64,000 nt of DNA from Amphiura filiformis (taxonomy: Eukaryota; Echinodermata; Ophiuroidea; Amphilepidida; Amphiuridae): NCBI RefSeq assembly GCF_039555335.1, contig NC_092642.1, forward strand, positions 20,712,382 through 20,776,381, given 5' to 3'. Under the pieces are notes generated by a model. The model made no database searches, was not told the DNA's origin, and was given only the letters and a program-made list of their open reading frames with translations. The first letter of the stretch is position 1. The number at the start of each line of letters is the position of its first letter. The translations under genes and the position numbers were made by a program. This document shows, in pieces, positions 43,992-54,692 of this stretch.

Positions 43992-45153
43992 TTCAAGCAA
44001 CCCAGGATTGGTCCGAGGTTCTAAATCGTGGTGGTCAAACAGATGTACTACTCTTAGACTTTAGCAAGGCTTTTGATAAAGTCCCTCACCAGCGCTTGTC
44101 TACAAAACTCAGTCATTATGGCATAAAGAGAAAAACCCTTGGATGGATCCAAGACTTCCTGTCTGGGAGAGAACAGAGCGTAGTTGTCAACGGCACGCAA
44201 TCCCGATGGAGTCCAGTCCTGTCCGGAGTCCCCCAGGGCTCGGTCCTAGGACCCACCTTGTTTTTAATATACATAAACGACATTGTGACTGATGTGAAAT
44301 GTACCCTACGTTTATTCGCTGACGATTCAATTTTATACACGGAGGTTAAAAACAGAGCCGACCAAATCAAACTTCAAGATGACCTTCACAGAGTTTTCAA
44401 GTGGGCCGAAAAATGGCAAATGTCCTTCAACGCCAGCAAATGTCAAAAACTCACAATTACCCGCAAGACCAAACCTCACACTTTCACATACAAAGTCGAC
44501 AACCATCATATTGAATCCACCGCAAACCACAAATACTTGGGAGTAAACATCAGTAGTAACTTGGACTGGAAACAACACATTCAAAACATCACCTCCAGTG
44601 CTCGGAGTACCCTAGCCGTCCTTAGAAGAAATATTTCATCCTGCCCGTCTGATGTCAAATCACGGGCCTACCAAGCCTTAGTTCGTCCAAAACTCGAATA
44701 CTCTTCAGCTGCTTGGAACCCCCACCAACAAGATCAGGTGAACAGGATTGAAGCTATTCAGAGGCAAGCGGCGAGATTCGTCAGTAACAACTATGAAAGA
44801 ACAGCCAGCGTCACTGATATGCTAAAAATCCTGGAGTGGGAATCCTCGCCACACGGAGGCTGCTCAACCAGTGCTCGATGTTCTACAAGATCCATTTTAG
44901 CCTGGTGAACATACCATTTCCATCTTGTGTCATACCAGCTACCCGTCAAGGAAGAGCAAACAATATCTTGAGCTACAATAACATCCAATCCCGTGTGAAC
45001 ACGTACAAGTATTCTTTTTTTGTTCGGACCATACCCATCTGGAACCGTCTACCAACAACAGTGGTTCAAGCATCCTCTATAAAGCAGTTTCAGACGCTGG
45101 CCCTTCCAGTGCTGAGGGAGATGCAACCCACCCCCACCCACCAGAAGCTGTAG
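43992..45153 (+). pseudogene. CR1-type LINE: RT catalytic part and C-terminus
   Basis: DFSKAFDKVPHQRL (about 44059-44100) precedes the open frame 44096-44908, which has VVVNGTQSRWSPVLSGVPQG, VLGPTLFLIYINDI, LFADDSILY with the catalytic Asp pair, FNASKCQKL, NHKYLGVNISSNLDW and AYQALVRPKLEYSSAAWNPH. One more frameshift near 44840 leads to the tail (44836-45153) with ARQGRANNILSY-like and RTIPIWNRLP segments, the usual CR1 ending. All catalytic motifs are present; only the frames are broken, so this is a young or lightly damaged copy. Confidence 0.92.
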
Positions 45154-45285
45154 GCAGCCATGGTTTTTACTTGCACCAATGTAATTTTTGAGCACCTGAG
45201 GCACTTCTGCACAGCACATTCTCCAAGGACAAGCGTCAGCTTACTTATGGAGTATTCATCTCAAGACTCAAGACTCAAGTCTGCT
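45154..45285 (+). repeat. 3' end of the CR1-type LINE
   Basis: A short 3' UTR ends in a CTCAAGA/CAAGACT heptamer repeat (45259-45283). Short tandem repeats at the 3' terminus instead of poly(A) are typical of CR1 elements. Confidence 0.75.
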
Positions 45286-45325
45286 GCCCTCATATCTCAA
45301 TTCGCAAAATAATCCCGATTAAATA

Positions 45326-45357
45326 CCGGAAGTCAATCAACTGAGAGAATGACGTCA
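45326..45357 (+). promoter_or_regulatory. ETS and CRE sites in the presumed convertase promoter
   Basis: CCGGAAGT (45326-45333, ETS consensus) and the full palindromic CRE TGACGTCA (45350-45357) lie about 460-490 bp upstream of the convertase ATG and only some 40-70 bp after the LINE's 3' end. Both are common in TATA-less promoters. That they act here is an inference. Confidence 0.45.
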
Positions 45358-45811
45358 CTTCAGTGACATGTTGACACCACAACACTGCCCTCAGAATGGC
45401 GAACTTTCTTCCTCAAAACTTGCCAATTGCTCAGTACTTCGGTCATTACTGATCATGCCAGCAGTGACAACGTGTAAACAATATATTCAAGAGATAAACT
45501 AATGATTTGAAATTTGATAGTGGACGTCATTAGGTTGGGGATCGTCGTTGAAACATCTGGATACCAGTTCCGATAAGCTTAAAGTTCCATTCACCGTTGT
45601 ATTCAGTGCAGTGTTGTTGTGTCTGGTGTAGTTGGCAGTCGACTCGGTTGTCGAGTTCACATTCATTCAGTACTTCCTGTGTGTACCTGTGTATTTTGTA
45701 CACCTTTAACAGCTGAATTGCCCATTTTCTTGGCATTATTGTCAATCTATATACTCTAATTCAATTTTGTTATTTGTGTTGTGCAAGAACAGATTATAAA
45801 ATCCAAACAAA

Positions 45812-45982
45812 ATGGATCTAAACAGGACGTTGTATGTTGTGTTAGGACTTTTGTACCAAGTTGTTTACCTGCATAGCACATCACCAAAAATCTACACCAA
45901 TAAGTATGCTGTACACATAGATGGTGGACCAGCAGAGGCAGATAGAATAGCAAGAGATACTGGATTTATCAATTTAGGCATG
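45812..45982 (+). CDS. First coding exon of a furin-type proprotein convertase
   Basis: Proprotein convertases are calcium-dependent serine endoproteases of the secretory pathway that cut precursors after dibasic sites. This exon encodes 57 residues: a signal peptide (MDLNRTLYVVLGLLYQVVYL) and the start of the inhibitory prodomain (YTNKYAVHIDGGPAEADRIA, then GFINLG). The furin/PCSK prodomain begins with nearly the same pattern (TN.WAV.I.GG...A...A...GF.NLG). The exon ends exactly where furin's corresponding exon ends, with a phase-0 donor ATG|GTGAGT. The ATG context (CAAACAAAATGG) is good. The catalytic domain would lie in later exons, and I did not find them in the remaining 18 kb. I cannot say which PCSK subfamily it is, so no symbol is given. 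Confidence 0.85.
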
Positions 45983-47627
45983 GTGAGTACTACTACTGTT
46001 GTCGTGTTGTTCAAACGGGCAAGGGAAGCTGGTGGGGTATAATATTTTGCAAGGTTCCTTATTCTCTCGGTCGGGCCACGTCACATCCATTCATGCATTG
46101 GAGTGAAAACAACTTATCGCATATTTTTATTTGCAGAGAGTCGAACCTGGCACAGTAGTGTGATAGCTTGTGATTCACTCCAGAGTTCAGTGAATGCGAA
46201 TGTTGTTTTCACTCCAGACAGTGCTATTGTCAAGCCGGTCATTACTGGATGCCCGAGCGACAGAATATATGCGTTAAGCATCGTGTACATGCGGGACGTC
46301 AAGCATGTGGAAAATAACATGTGCTTGATGGTTAGCAGTACGCTTATTATATTTGAAAAAGGAAATCTGCAAATTATTACAGTATGATGTAGTTTCAGTA
46401 CGGTTAAAGTTTTTGTCAGAGAAGAACAGTGCCACTTGTTTACATTTTGAGAGCGTGCAGAGCGTATACACGGAAGTGTGATTCTGATTGGCTGAATCAA
46501 TCGTCTGACAATCATAGCAACAGACCGAAAATCTGATTGGCCGATTGTGCATCAAATCGTTGGTCAGCGCAGATCAGTGCCTTTGAAGTGAACACAAAGC
46601 TCCACGTATGTCGCTCATTAAGGCTACATGCTCTTTTTGGTTGAAATTTTTGGCGGGAAATAATAAAACATTAAAGTAATCTTTTATCATAGTCAGGAAA
46701 TTAATGATGCATCTGGTAGCTTAGATCATAACTTTCATTGCACTTAGTTGCAATTATCCCAGAAAATTCTTGATTTGTTTTTACAGAGTCTTGAATTGTC
46801 GATGTTTTTGATCAAAAAACATCACTCTGTGTATTTTGAAACTCGAGGCATTAACTCTTCTCAAATTAGCCCCAAATCATAATTTATTTGATTTTGGTTT
46901 GATTTTATTTCACAATAATTCTAAGGTGTTTTGACCTGACATTTACTTTTTGGATTTCAAATTTAAATTTATTGATATACAATATTTTGAATAAATAAAG
47001 AGTACGCTTACCTTTCTGCAACACTTCCCGGTAAAAGCATCTGCTGATAACCAACATTTTAGCTGAAAACAGTCCCTTCCTATCATTTTTGAACAAAATA
47101 TGGTTCAAAAGTCCGTACGCTGCGTGTATAAACTAGCACAGCGAGATAACGAACAGAGCTATTTACGGTGGGGTATCTATTGTACCGGTAAGCTATTAGG
47201 GTAGGCCTATAGTATATCTTCCCGCAAGTGACAAGATGTGTCAAGCAGGGCGGTATATTCAAACGCTATTGTCTGGATCATTGAGTATCGATTGAGCACG
47301 TATACATGTGCAGCACGGATGTGTGTGGTCCTCCCCAGGTTTTGACATAAATTACAAATAACGTCGTGAATGACCCAGCGTTTTCATTTTATTATTACTA
47401 AATTAATCGTCGTTTATCACGAAAAGCTAAGAGTTGTACCAGTTCAATTCATCAAAATTAATTTGTATTAAATGAAAAACAAACAGACAAGTAGAGTCAT
47501 ATGTCTTTCTATGACCGTATTCCTACCAAAATCAAAATCAAAATGATTTTCAATACACTAGAAACGTGTTATGTATATCTTTGAAAATCGCCGAATGTTA
47601 ACCACAGTCACCGTGGCACAGCATAGG
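45983..47627. other. Start of the presumed first intron
   Basis: No further exon is recognised. Two CTGATTGG (inverted CCAAT) boxes occur at about 46482 and 46533, and an E2F-like site at 46649. The short frames near 46.1-46.6 kb overlap on opposite strands and show no family. Confidence 0.5.
46649..46660 (+). promoter_or_regulatory. E2F-like site
   Basis: TTTGGCGGGAAA matches the E2F consensus at every position. Functional relevance in this intron-like position is unknown. Confidence 0.3.
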
Positions 47628-48757
47628 CCGGGGCCACTCAAATATGAGAGTGTATGCGCATGCGTGACCAAATTTTTTCTAACACCCCTAAACAAGTTTT
47701 CCTCTGTGAGCAAAATTACCCCTAAGCAAGTTTTTAGCGCTTTCCCCCAAAATTTGACCCCTAAACAAGTTTTTGTCTAATTTTGACCCCTAAACAAGTT
47801 TTTGTCTAAATTTGACCCACTTTACAAGTTTTGATGGATTTTGACAACTTGAACAATTTTTGTAGGCCTACTAACTTGTCAGTTCTTGTTATTGAACACT
47901 AAAAGTCTACCCTCCCTATTATAGGCATGCCCTACCCCCCTCCGGTATCACTTATTTAGGTCTAGCCTACATATAAATAATGACACGATGAATTCAGAGT
48001 GTACCATGAGGCCTTCAGATTCGCAGATTGTTACATGAATCTGATTGGATTCTCGTAAAAGTAGTTTTGTGAGAATATAAAATACCAATATACAGCGTAA
48101 TTTATCCATTCCAGAGGCAACGTTAAGCAGTATTCGTATTTGGTTCCGAATTCGGCACCTAAAGTATCGTGTCCCGGTATCGTGTCCCCTTTTCATGCTT
48201 CCAGAGAAGGGGAAACTCAAAAATCTACCAGCAGGTGTGGTAAATAATGTGAGGAATCTATAAAAGTCTTGAAAATCTTTTTGAAATCGGGTTTGAAATA
48301 CATGATATTTTCGTCCCCCATCTGTCCACTGAACTATATACCCATCATAATTCATATGACGTCATTAATTAATATGCACGTTTTTTTATCTGAACAGTAT
48401 TTTTACATAGAAGTACAAGGCCAATAAGGCCATGGTAAATCACATGTAATACGTCATGAAATATATTTGCATAATAGAGTGACACTCTAGGTTTGGAGTA
48501 TGCTGTAAACATTTCTATACTGAACGGGAATTCGGCACTGGAATAAACTTTTTTCGAATCGTAGTTTCAGCAGATTAAAATGGTACCCTAAATGCGTTAC
48601 AAACGATTTTAAAACTACCCTTTTCATGAAAATCACCGCTTTTTACCCCCTAAACGCGTCCAGCGCAGAACATGCTCAACCAAGAAAAACACCCCTTTTC
48701 ACGCTGTTTTTTGGTCACGCATGCTTACATCATTATATTTGAGTGGCCCCCCCCGGG
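47628..48757. mobile_element. 1.13-kb DNA transposon with 8-bp target duplication
   Basis: The duplication AGCATAGG (47620-47627 and 48758-48765) flanks inverted ends of about 60 bp that share GGCCACTCAAATAT and GCATGCGTGACCAAA. Inside the left end a phrase ACCCCTAAACAAGTTTTT recurs about five times (47680-47850). The ends start CCGGGG rather than the hAT CAG, so the superfamily is uncertain (8-bp duplications also occur in P and Merlin). The minus-strand frame 48355-47948 is not recognised as transposase. Confidence 0.88.
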
Positions 48758-48765
48758 AGCATAGG

Positions 48766-49469
48766 CATCTTTAGCATTCAGTGAAATTGGCAGTGGTTCA
48801 ACCCGGTGAAAATTTTAGTATTTTTTATTCTTTTACTAATGCGCTGTGCCGTTTTACAAACACGCCCCTGAATGAAACTCATGGGCATGTACCCTTAACA
48901 GGGCGCTCGCGTCAATCTGAAACCCAGTCCTGCAAGCAAGACTTGTAGTACCGGTATACAGTTACTGGAATTACAGTACGGTAACTGAAACTATTTAAAC
49001 ATCATCATAGACAGACATAGTGCCATGTTCAACATCAAACGTTTATTGAGTCAACCTTATCTTTTAGAATGTTTAAAATTGAGTTGAAGTGCAATTTTAT
49101 TAAAATTTTTAACAACATTTTTGAAGTAACTGTCCCTCGTGGTTAGCAGTGTTTACATACGGTACATGTGTACTTCCAAACTTCCATTGCACTTTAAACA
49201 CAGTGTCATGCTTCTTTTTTCGATGTCCACTAGATTATTATATATCTTTTGTATCTACATTGTAGCCTCAAATGTGAAGCTTTGCGAAGTATTGGTGAGC
49301 AAAAGTTACACTTCTCAACTACATGTGTATTATTAGAAGGTAATCGGTCTAATCACAGATGGACATTTTATCAAAATTTATAGAAAAACATCACTGGTAA
49401 AAACAACTGCACTGCCATTTACTTCATTTATGTCTATTATTAATGATAAAGAGTTTCATCAACCTTATA
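48766..49469. other. Non-coding, nothing recognised
   Basis: No open frame, RNA gene or bounded repeat that I can support. Confidence 0.4.
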
Positions 49470-49609
49470 GGTCTTTAGTTCAAATCATCCTCCAGAAAAC
49501 ATGCAAGGAGTACAAAAGAATCAATACCACTTTAACAGGTGATTGGTATTGTACTCCCATACATGTATGAACTTGCATGTCTTCTGGAGGACGATTTGAA
49601 CTAATGACC
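49470..49609. mobile_element. Foldback element
   Basis: TTTAGTTCAAATCATCCTCC and CATGCAAG on the left return inverted on the right (GGAGGACGATTTGAACTAAT). The tip is near 49543. No target duplication was defined. Confidence 0.8.
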
Positions 49610-50330
49610 TTCTGTGCAAGTTTGTGCAACCGCCCTATTGAAAATCAAAAATATTTCTTTTTGGAGATATGGCCAAAACAGTGCTGCTTTTAGCAACAGT
49701 GTTACAAAAAATAAATAATTAGTACCTGTCAATAGATCGTCACTGCCGAGCTTGGGCTGAATCGGCTAACACTAACCATATCTCTAATCATAGGCCTATA
49801 AAGCCCTTCACAATTAATTCTTAGTTTCCCGCCCGCCTCCAAAGCAGAGAATTGCAAAATATTTAATTATTTTATTTTTATTTTGGATTAAATTCTCTTT
49901 TAAAATAACTTTTAATAACTTCCATTTTAATAACCATCCCTTGTTTTCAACCATGAAACAGGAAACTAAACATCAATTGTAAAGGGCCTAATGAATGACA
50001 TAAAAAATAACAGCTAAGAAGAGATACATAGTATTTTAGGTATTTGCACAAATTTTAATACTATGTAATGAAGAAGGAGAGCGTGTGTTATTGTTGTGGA
50101 TCCTATTGTACTCCAGCAGTCAGTCTTGGAGAAATTGCAGTCTAACCTGTAGCAGGTGACCTGATGAGGACATAATGTGAATACCCTAAATAAACTGGTT
50201 AATGTAATCCCAGTTTATAATCACCACCAGTTAGGTAGCCCTGCACCAGTAGATTTATATTGGGGCATGGGCCAGTAAATATTTAACAATGCTGGCCCAT
50301 CAGGTCAGTAGATTTTTGAGACTGAGACCA
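49610..50330. other. Non-coding, nothing recognised
   Basis: AT-rich. No supported gene. Confidence 0.4.
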
Positions 50331-50571
50331 GGAGTCCATTTCACTAAACTTTTAAGTTAACCCTTCGTAACTCAAGTAACCGTTTGTAAAGTTACGAATA
50401 CCCAATACTAGACGTAACTTTAGGAAGGGTCCCTGTAGTAAATCCCTAATACTTACGATACAAAGGTTACCGTTCATAAGTAAGTTTAGTGAAATGGAAC
50501 TTAAGACTCGTCGTAAGTTGCAAACGATTTCGAGACTTATGAAGCTTCGTAAAGTTTAGTGAAATGGACCC
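50331..50571. mobile_element. MITE with GTCCATTTCACTAAACTT ends
   Basis: The left end GAGTCCATTTCACTAAACTT and, inverted at the right, GGGTCCATTTCACTAAACTT match. The interior is made of related CGTAAC/GTTACG and CTTACGA short motifs in both orientations, and the phrase GTTTAGTGAAATGGA also occurs internally at 50483. Confidence 0.82.
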
Positions 50572-52490
50572 CAGACTATAAAATTATACAAGAGTGAAGG
50601 ACATTTGAGACAGTATCTGTGTAATTTATTTACTTTTATTTTCTAGTTTATCATTGATCTACATTTATCTGAGCTTGCTTCGTAAGTTGCGAATTGTATA
50701 CAGCGATCCACTTCTTTCGGGTGCTGTCTGAACACAACAGCCGTTTGTATTCTTCGTAAAATACTGTTCACAAACACACCACGCTGGACCTTTCTGCCAT
50801 TAATTCTGAAACCATAACATGCTAGCAGTTGACATCAAGATTTACAGAGCAAGTTTTTGTAATTAGTGCTTTATGGAATAGACATACAGAGGTAGACACA
50901 AGGAGCAATAACCTGCTGCCTTCGGGCCAGCTGGGAAGGTTTCAGGCTGGCCCAAGGGCAAATCCACTGGCCCAGATTCAACTTCATTGTGTTCCTAATA
51001 TTGTAACATCTTATAAATTCATAATTATGCGAAAATCCCAACTGGCCCTCTGGACGAGAAAACTACTGGCCAGTGGCTAAATCGACCCTGGACATGGGAT
51101 ATTATCAAATCATCATTAGAGTATACGCTCGTAATTGTTGATCATTTGGTTGCAATTAAGACAAAATATTTCCTACAAAATATTTCGGATAATCTCTTTA
51201 AAGATTGATTTGAGAGAAACAATCATGCTACATAACCTTTGACCTTTGGACTGCTTTTGTCAATCCAGGCCAAATGTGGCAAAAACCAGTTTTGGCAATA
51301 TCTATAGCCGGTTCTTCATTAACTCAACATTTACAATTTACCTACCTATTTGCATATTTTTGTATTGTTCTCAACTATTTTTGTAGACGTGCTGACCTTC
51401 TACGTACATGTATGAAATTTCATTCCTAACTTTTAAATATATGATAATAAATTTGAGAATTAAAAATGAAATGGTGTTTCATTTCAGCTAAATTTGAGCA
51501 AGTGCAACATATGGTCATTATACAGGAAATAGAATCAGATAGATTTGTAAAAAAGAATAAAATATGCATAACATATTCACACCAGTGGCGTTCACAGATT
51601 TTCAAAAGTAAGGGGGTCACAGGTCTTGATTCCCCCGACTGTTCAAAAAAGTTTTTGGCCCACTACGCTCATCTTAATCCTAACTGAGCCAAACATAAAA
51701 AACCTCAATTCACAAAGCACAAAGTGTGATGCGATTATTGCATCACCATGCGAACAGTCATATGGGCACGGGAAGCAAAGCTTGGCCTGCCAAGCTAGAC
51801 CCACGTGGCAAGGTAGGCCCATGCTCAGGGTTCAAATTCGCACCTGAGATCTTTCTTCCTTCCTTATTTCCTTCCCCCTCTCCTAAAAGCAAGTGTGGTG
51901 TTAGGGCTAAGGTAAATCACCAGACTGGGTACATTTCCCCCGACTTACCAGCAATAGTGGGGGTTGCGCCCCCACCCCCTTGTGCGCACCATACCAGTTT
52001 CATTTTTTATCATTGAATTCAGTCATATACATATAGGCTGGGAGATTAGAAGTGCCGGACCAGGGGCTACTTTGTAAAAAAATAGCCCCTGGTTCACGGG
52101 GTTTTACAGGGAATGATGAACACCATGTTCCCAACATTCAAAATGCTGATTGCATTTCATCCAAATTTGCGTCTGTCATGAATTCCATAAAGGACATTAT
52201 ATACTATTTATGATTAGTACTGATTGGAAAGTGGACGTGGTGCAGTTTGTATTAAATATCTCTGAACAATTTTGTACCTATCTTTGTTGTAAGAAACAAA
52301 ATATTTGTAAGTCTACCAGCTTTTAGAGCTAATTTTTAGTACTGGGTGGCATTTGATGAGAATCTTGCATATTTGGCCATTTGTTGTCAAAATTGATCAA
52401 ATTCTTTCACAACTAATTCAACAAAGTGCAATTTTTGACTCTGAGTGGTGGGCTCCAATGCCCAAATTGCAGTTGAGTGGTGGGCTCCAA
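50572..52490. other. Non-coding with repeat debris
   Basis: CAGTGGCGTTCACAG at about 51590 looks like one end of a hAT-type MITE whose partner end is not found. AGGGGCTACTTTG and AATAGCCCCTGG around 52060-52095 form a small hairpin. No gene is supported. Confidence 0.45.
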
Positions 52491-52670
52491 ACAGTGGCGT
52501 AGCCAGGATTTTTATATTGGGGGGGGCAAGTTTTTGACATAAACCGATAAGTAATATTGACAATCCGAGCATAGCGAGCGAGCAACAGGTGGGGTCCAGG
52601 GGCCCGCTTTAGGGCCCCTGGTGGGGTCCAGGGGGCGACGCCCCCGGAAGCTCTGAGGTTTTAGCGTTGT
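52491..52670. repeat. Truncated hAT-type MITE (left end only)
   Basis: CAGTGGCGTAGCCAGGATTT and the following G run have the same form as the complete hAT elements here. The phrase GGTGGGGTCCAGGGG recurs, but no matching right end is present. A 17-bp phrase GAGTGGTGGGCTCCAA is duplicated just to the left. Confidence 0.6.
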
Positions 52671-53183
52671 GGAGGGCCATTTTTCATGCATGTTTTTACC
52701 TTTATATATATAGTATTTTGTTCCTTTAAAATTGAGTGAAAATCACTAGAGAAGGTAAGGAAATAATGTTTTAACATGTATTAAAGAGAAAGGTTGCTAT
52801 TTAATATAGTGTTTGAAAGTCTGAAATAATTTACGTAGGTTACACAGTGCGCCGGTGTGCCTAAATACTATACAAATAAAGTAATGTTGAATCAAATTTT
52901 CACATTACTGACACTTTTAGTCGGACCCAAGTTCACATGACCGACGATGCAGATGCATGATTTGCCGACCGGCCCGGAGGGCCGGCACTTAGTAGACCAC
53001 CACCACCCACTGTAGCTGCAACCCTGTAAGTCTACTCTTGATAGTACAGAATCTTTAAATTTTTTACAATGTCTTTTACAGCCTGTTTAGATGTATACCG
53101 TAGTGATAATACTACAATGTACATGTAGTGTAAGTAATTTGATTGGTGTGTGACAGAAAATTGACATTCATAAATTATAGAAA

Positions 53184-53720
53184 CACATAGCCAGACTATA
53201 ATTTGAAAGGCAAAATTGATCAAGAAATCTCTGCAGGCCACTTGCCAATGGTCAGTTAATGCGATATTACATGTAGTCATTGCCATAAGCATTCATGCAT
53301 ATCTTGAGCAATCTCTATCATCAGCTGATATTAATGTACATACGTAGGCCTATAGTACACATGCACTCTGCTAGTAATGCACAACATGTATAAATTTGCA
53401 TCGATCATTTAATTTGGTGCCAATTTGTGATTGGACACATTTAATGGCCCCAAGTAGCCAGACATTTATCTCAGAAGGCAACATTTTACAGGTCAATTGG
53501 TTAATGGTGTTTACTAATTTACCAATTAATACCAAAAAAATCATGAAGTCCAGTGTTATACAATGCATACCAGTACTAGTATCATATTACATGTATGTTG
53601 TCCCAGGCATTCAGTATGTAATTTTGTAATTGGGATTCCTGTATTAGCCAGACAATTTGTTTCGAAGGCAAAATTGCCATTAGATCCTTGCAGGTCAGTT
53701 TACGGTCAATGCCTGCCTGA
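53184..53720. repeat. Degenerate repeat, about 200-250 bp spacing, three copies
   Basis: The pattern 'AGCCAGAC...AAGGCAAAATTG...TTGCAGGTCA...GTCAATG' recurs near 53195, 53455 and 53650 with many differences. No coding or terminal signals are seen. Confidence 0.5.
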
Positions 53721-53961
53721 GACATTGTATTGATGGAGCATCTTATACCGCCATGACTAAGAGCATGCATGAAGTCTACTGCATAGACTATCTAATTTAT
53801 TTAGAACTAGGGGCTGTGTACATCATTATAGCCTAAGTCAGTAACATGGGCACTGTATAACAGTCTTGCATTTATAGAACAATTAGCATGAGTCCTGTAT
53901 TCTAGCATACCGTAAAAACTCGATAGTTAGCATATGTGCTTCCTATCGAGCGCTTTTGAAA

Positions 53962-54010
53962 ACATGAAATTGTACCAAAGTCCCGCACTTTACCAACTGA
54001 GCTAATGGGG
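53962..54010 (-). repeat. tRNA-like A-box sequence
   Basis: The minus strand reads ATTAGCTCAGTTGGTAAAGT and then GCGGGACTTTGGTAC, a typical tRNA 5' half with the TAGCTCAGTTGG A box. No T arm or B box follows, so it is a relic or a SINE head rather than a tRNA gene. Confidence 0.5.
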
Positions 54011-54655
54011 TTGAGACACACATTTGCAAGTTTACTTGTTCGTATAACTATGTGTATTGATGATTTACTCAAAACCCTTTACACTTTTGTGGATGGGGCT
54101 TTTCATGTTTGCATGTTTCAAAAGCGCTCGATAGTAAGCACATATGGTCATTTTCACAGTAAATTCTTGTATTATGGGGTCCAATGGTGTGACATACAGT
54201 CAAATTTTCAAAATTGAATATTAATGTCAAAAGTTAGCTTAAATTGAGTGGAATTATATACTCTTTCAAAATCTGCAAAATATTTTCAGCGATGATTGCC
54301 CAGAAATCTGTACGAAGCACATAACTGTGGAGAAATCACTCTAAAATGTCGCTAATAACCGGACACCAATCATGTTTTAACCCCTGCTAAACAAAAATAT
54401 AAATGCCAAAATGGCTAAAAAGTTGCAAGTTAAATGTGGTTTAGGAGCTTTTATAATGTAAAAATAAAATAACATTATAAGAAGTTGCTGTAACCTTCAA
54501 AACAGCATATTTGCATTTTGGTCAAAATACATGGTCAAAAATTGACCCAAAAGTTAATTATTGGGCCTGTTTTGTACAATTTCTGTCAGTTTAGATTAAA
54601 AGTTGCCATTTTTATATGGGGCCAGCACAAGTTTAAGGTGCCCAGTGGTGTCGCG

Positions 54656-54692
54656 CATAACTGGACACCAAAATATTTGGTGTCCAGTTATG
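54656..54692. repeat. Palindrome with 17-bp arms
   Basis: CATAACTGGACACCAAA, a 3-base centre, and the exact complement. It is one of the recurring phrases of the surrounding element. Confidence 0.95.

Noticed and set aside
47948-48355. 135-residue minus-strand frame inside the 1.13-kb transposon as a transposase
   Set aside because: No catalytic or DNA-binding pattern is visible, and it is too short.
53962-54010. Functional tRNA gene
   Set aside because: Only the 5' half is present; no T arm, B box or acceptor pairing can be formed.
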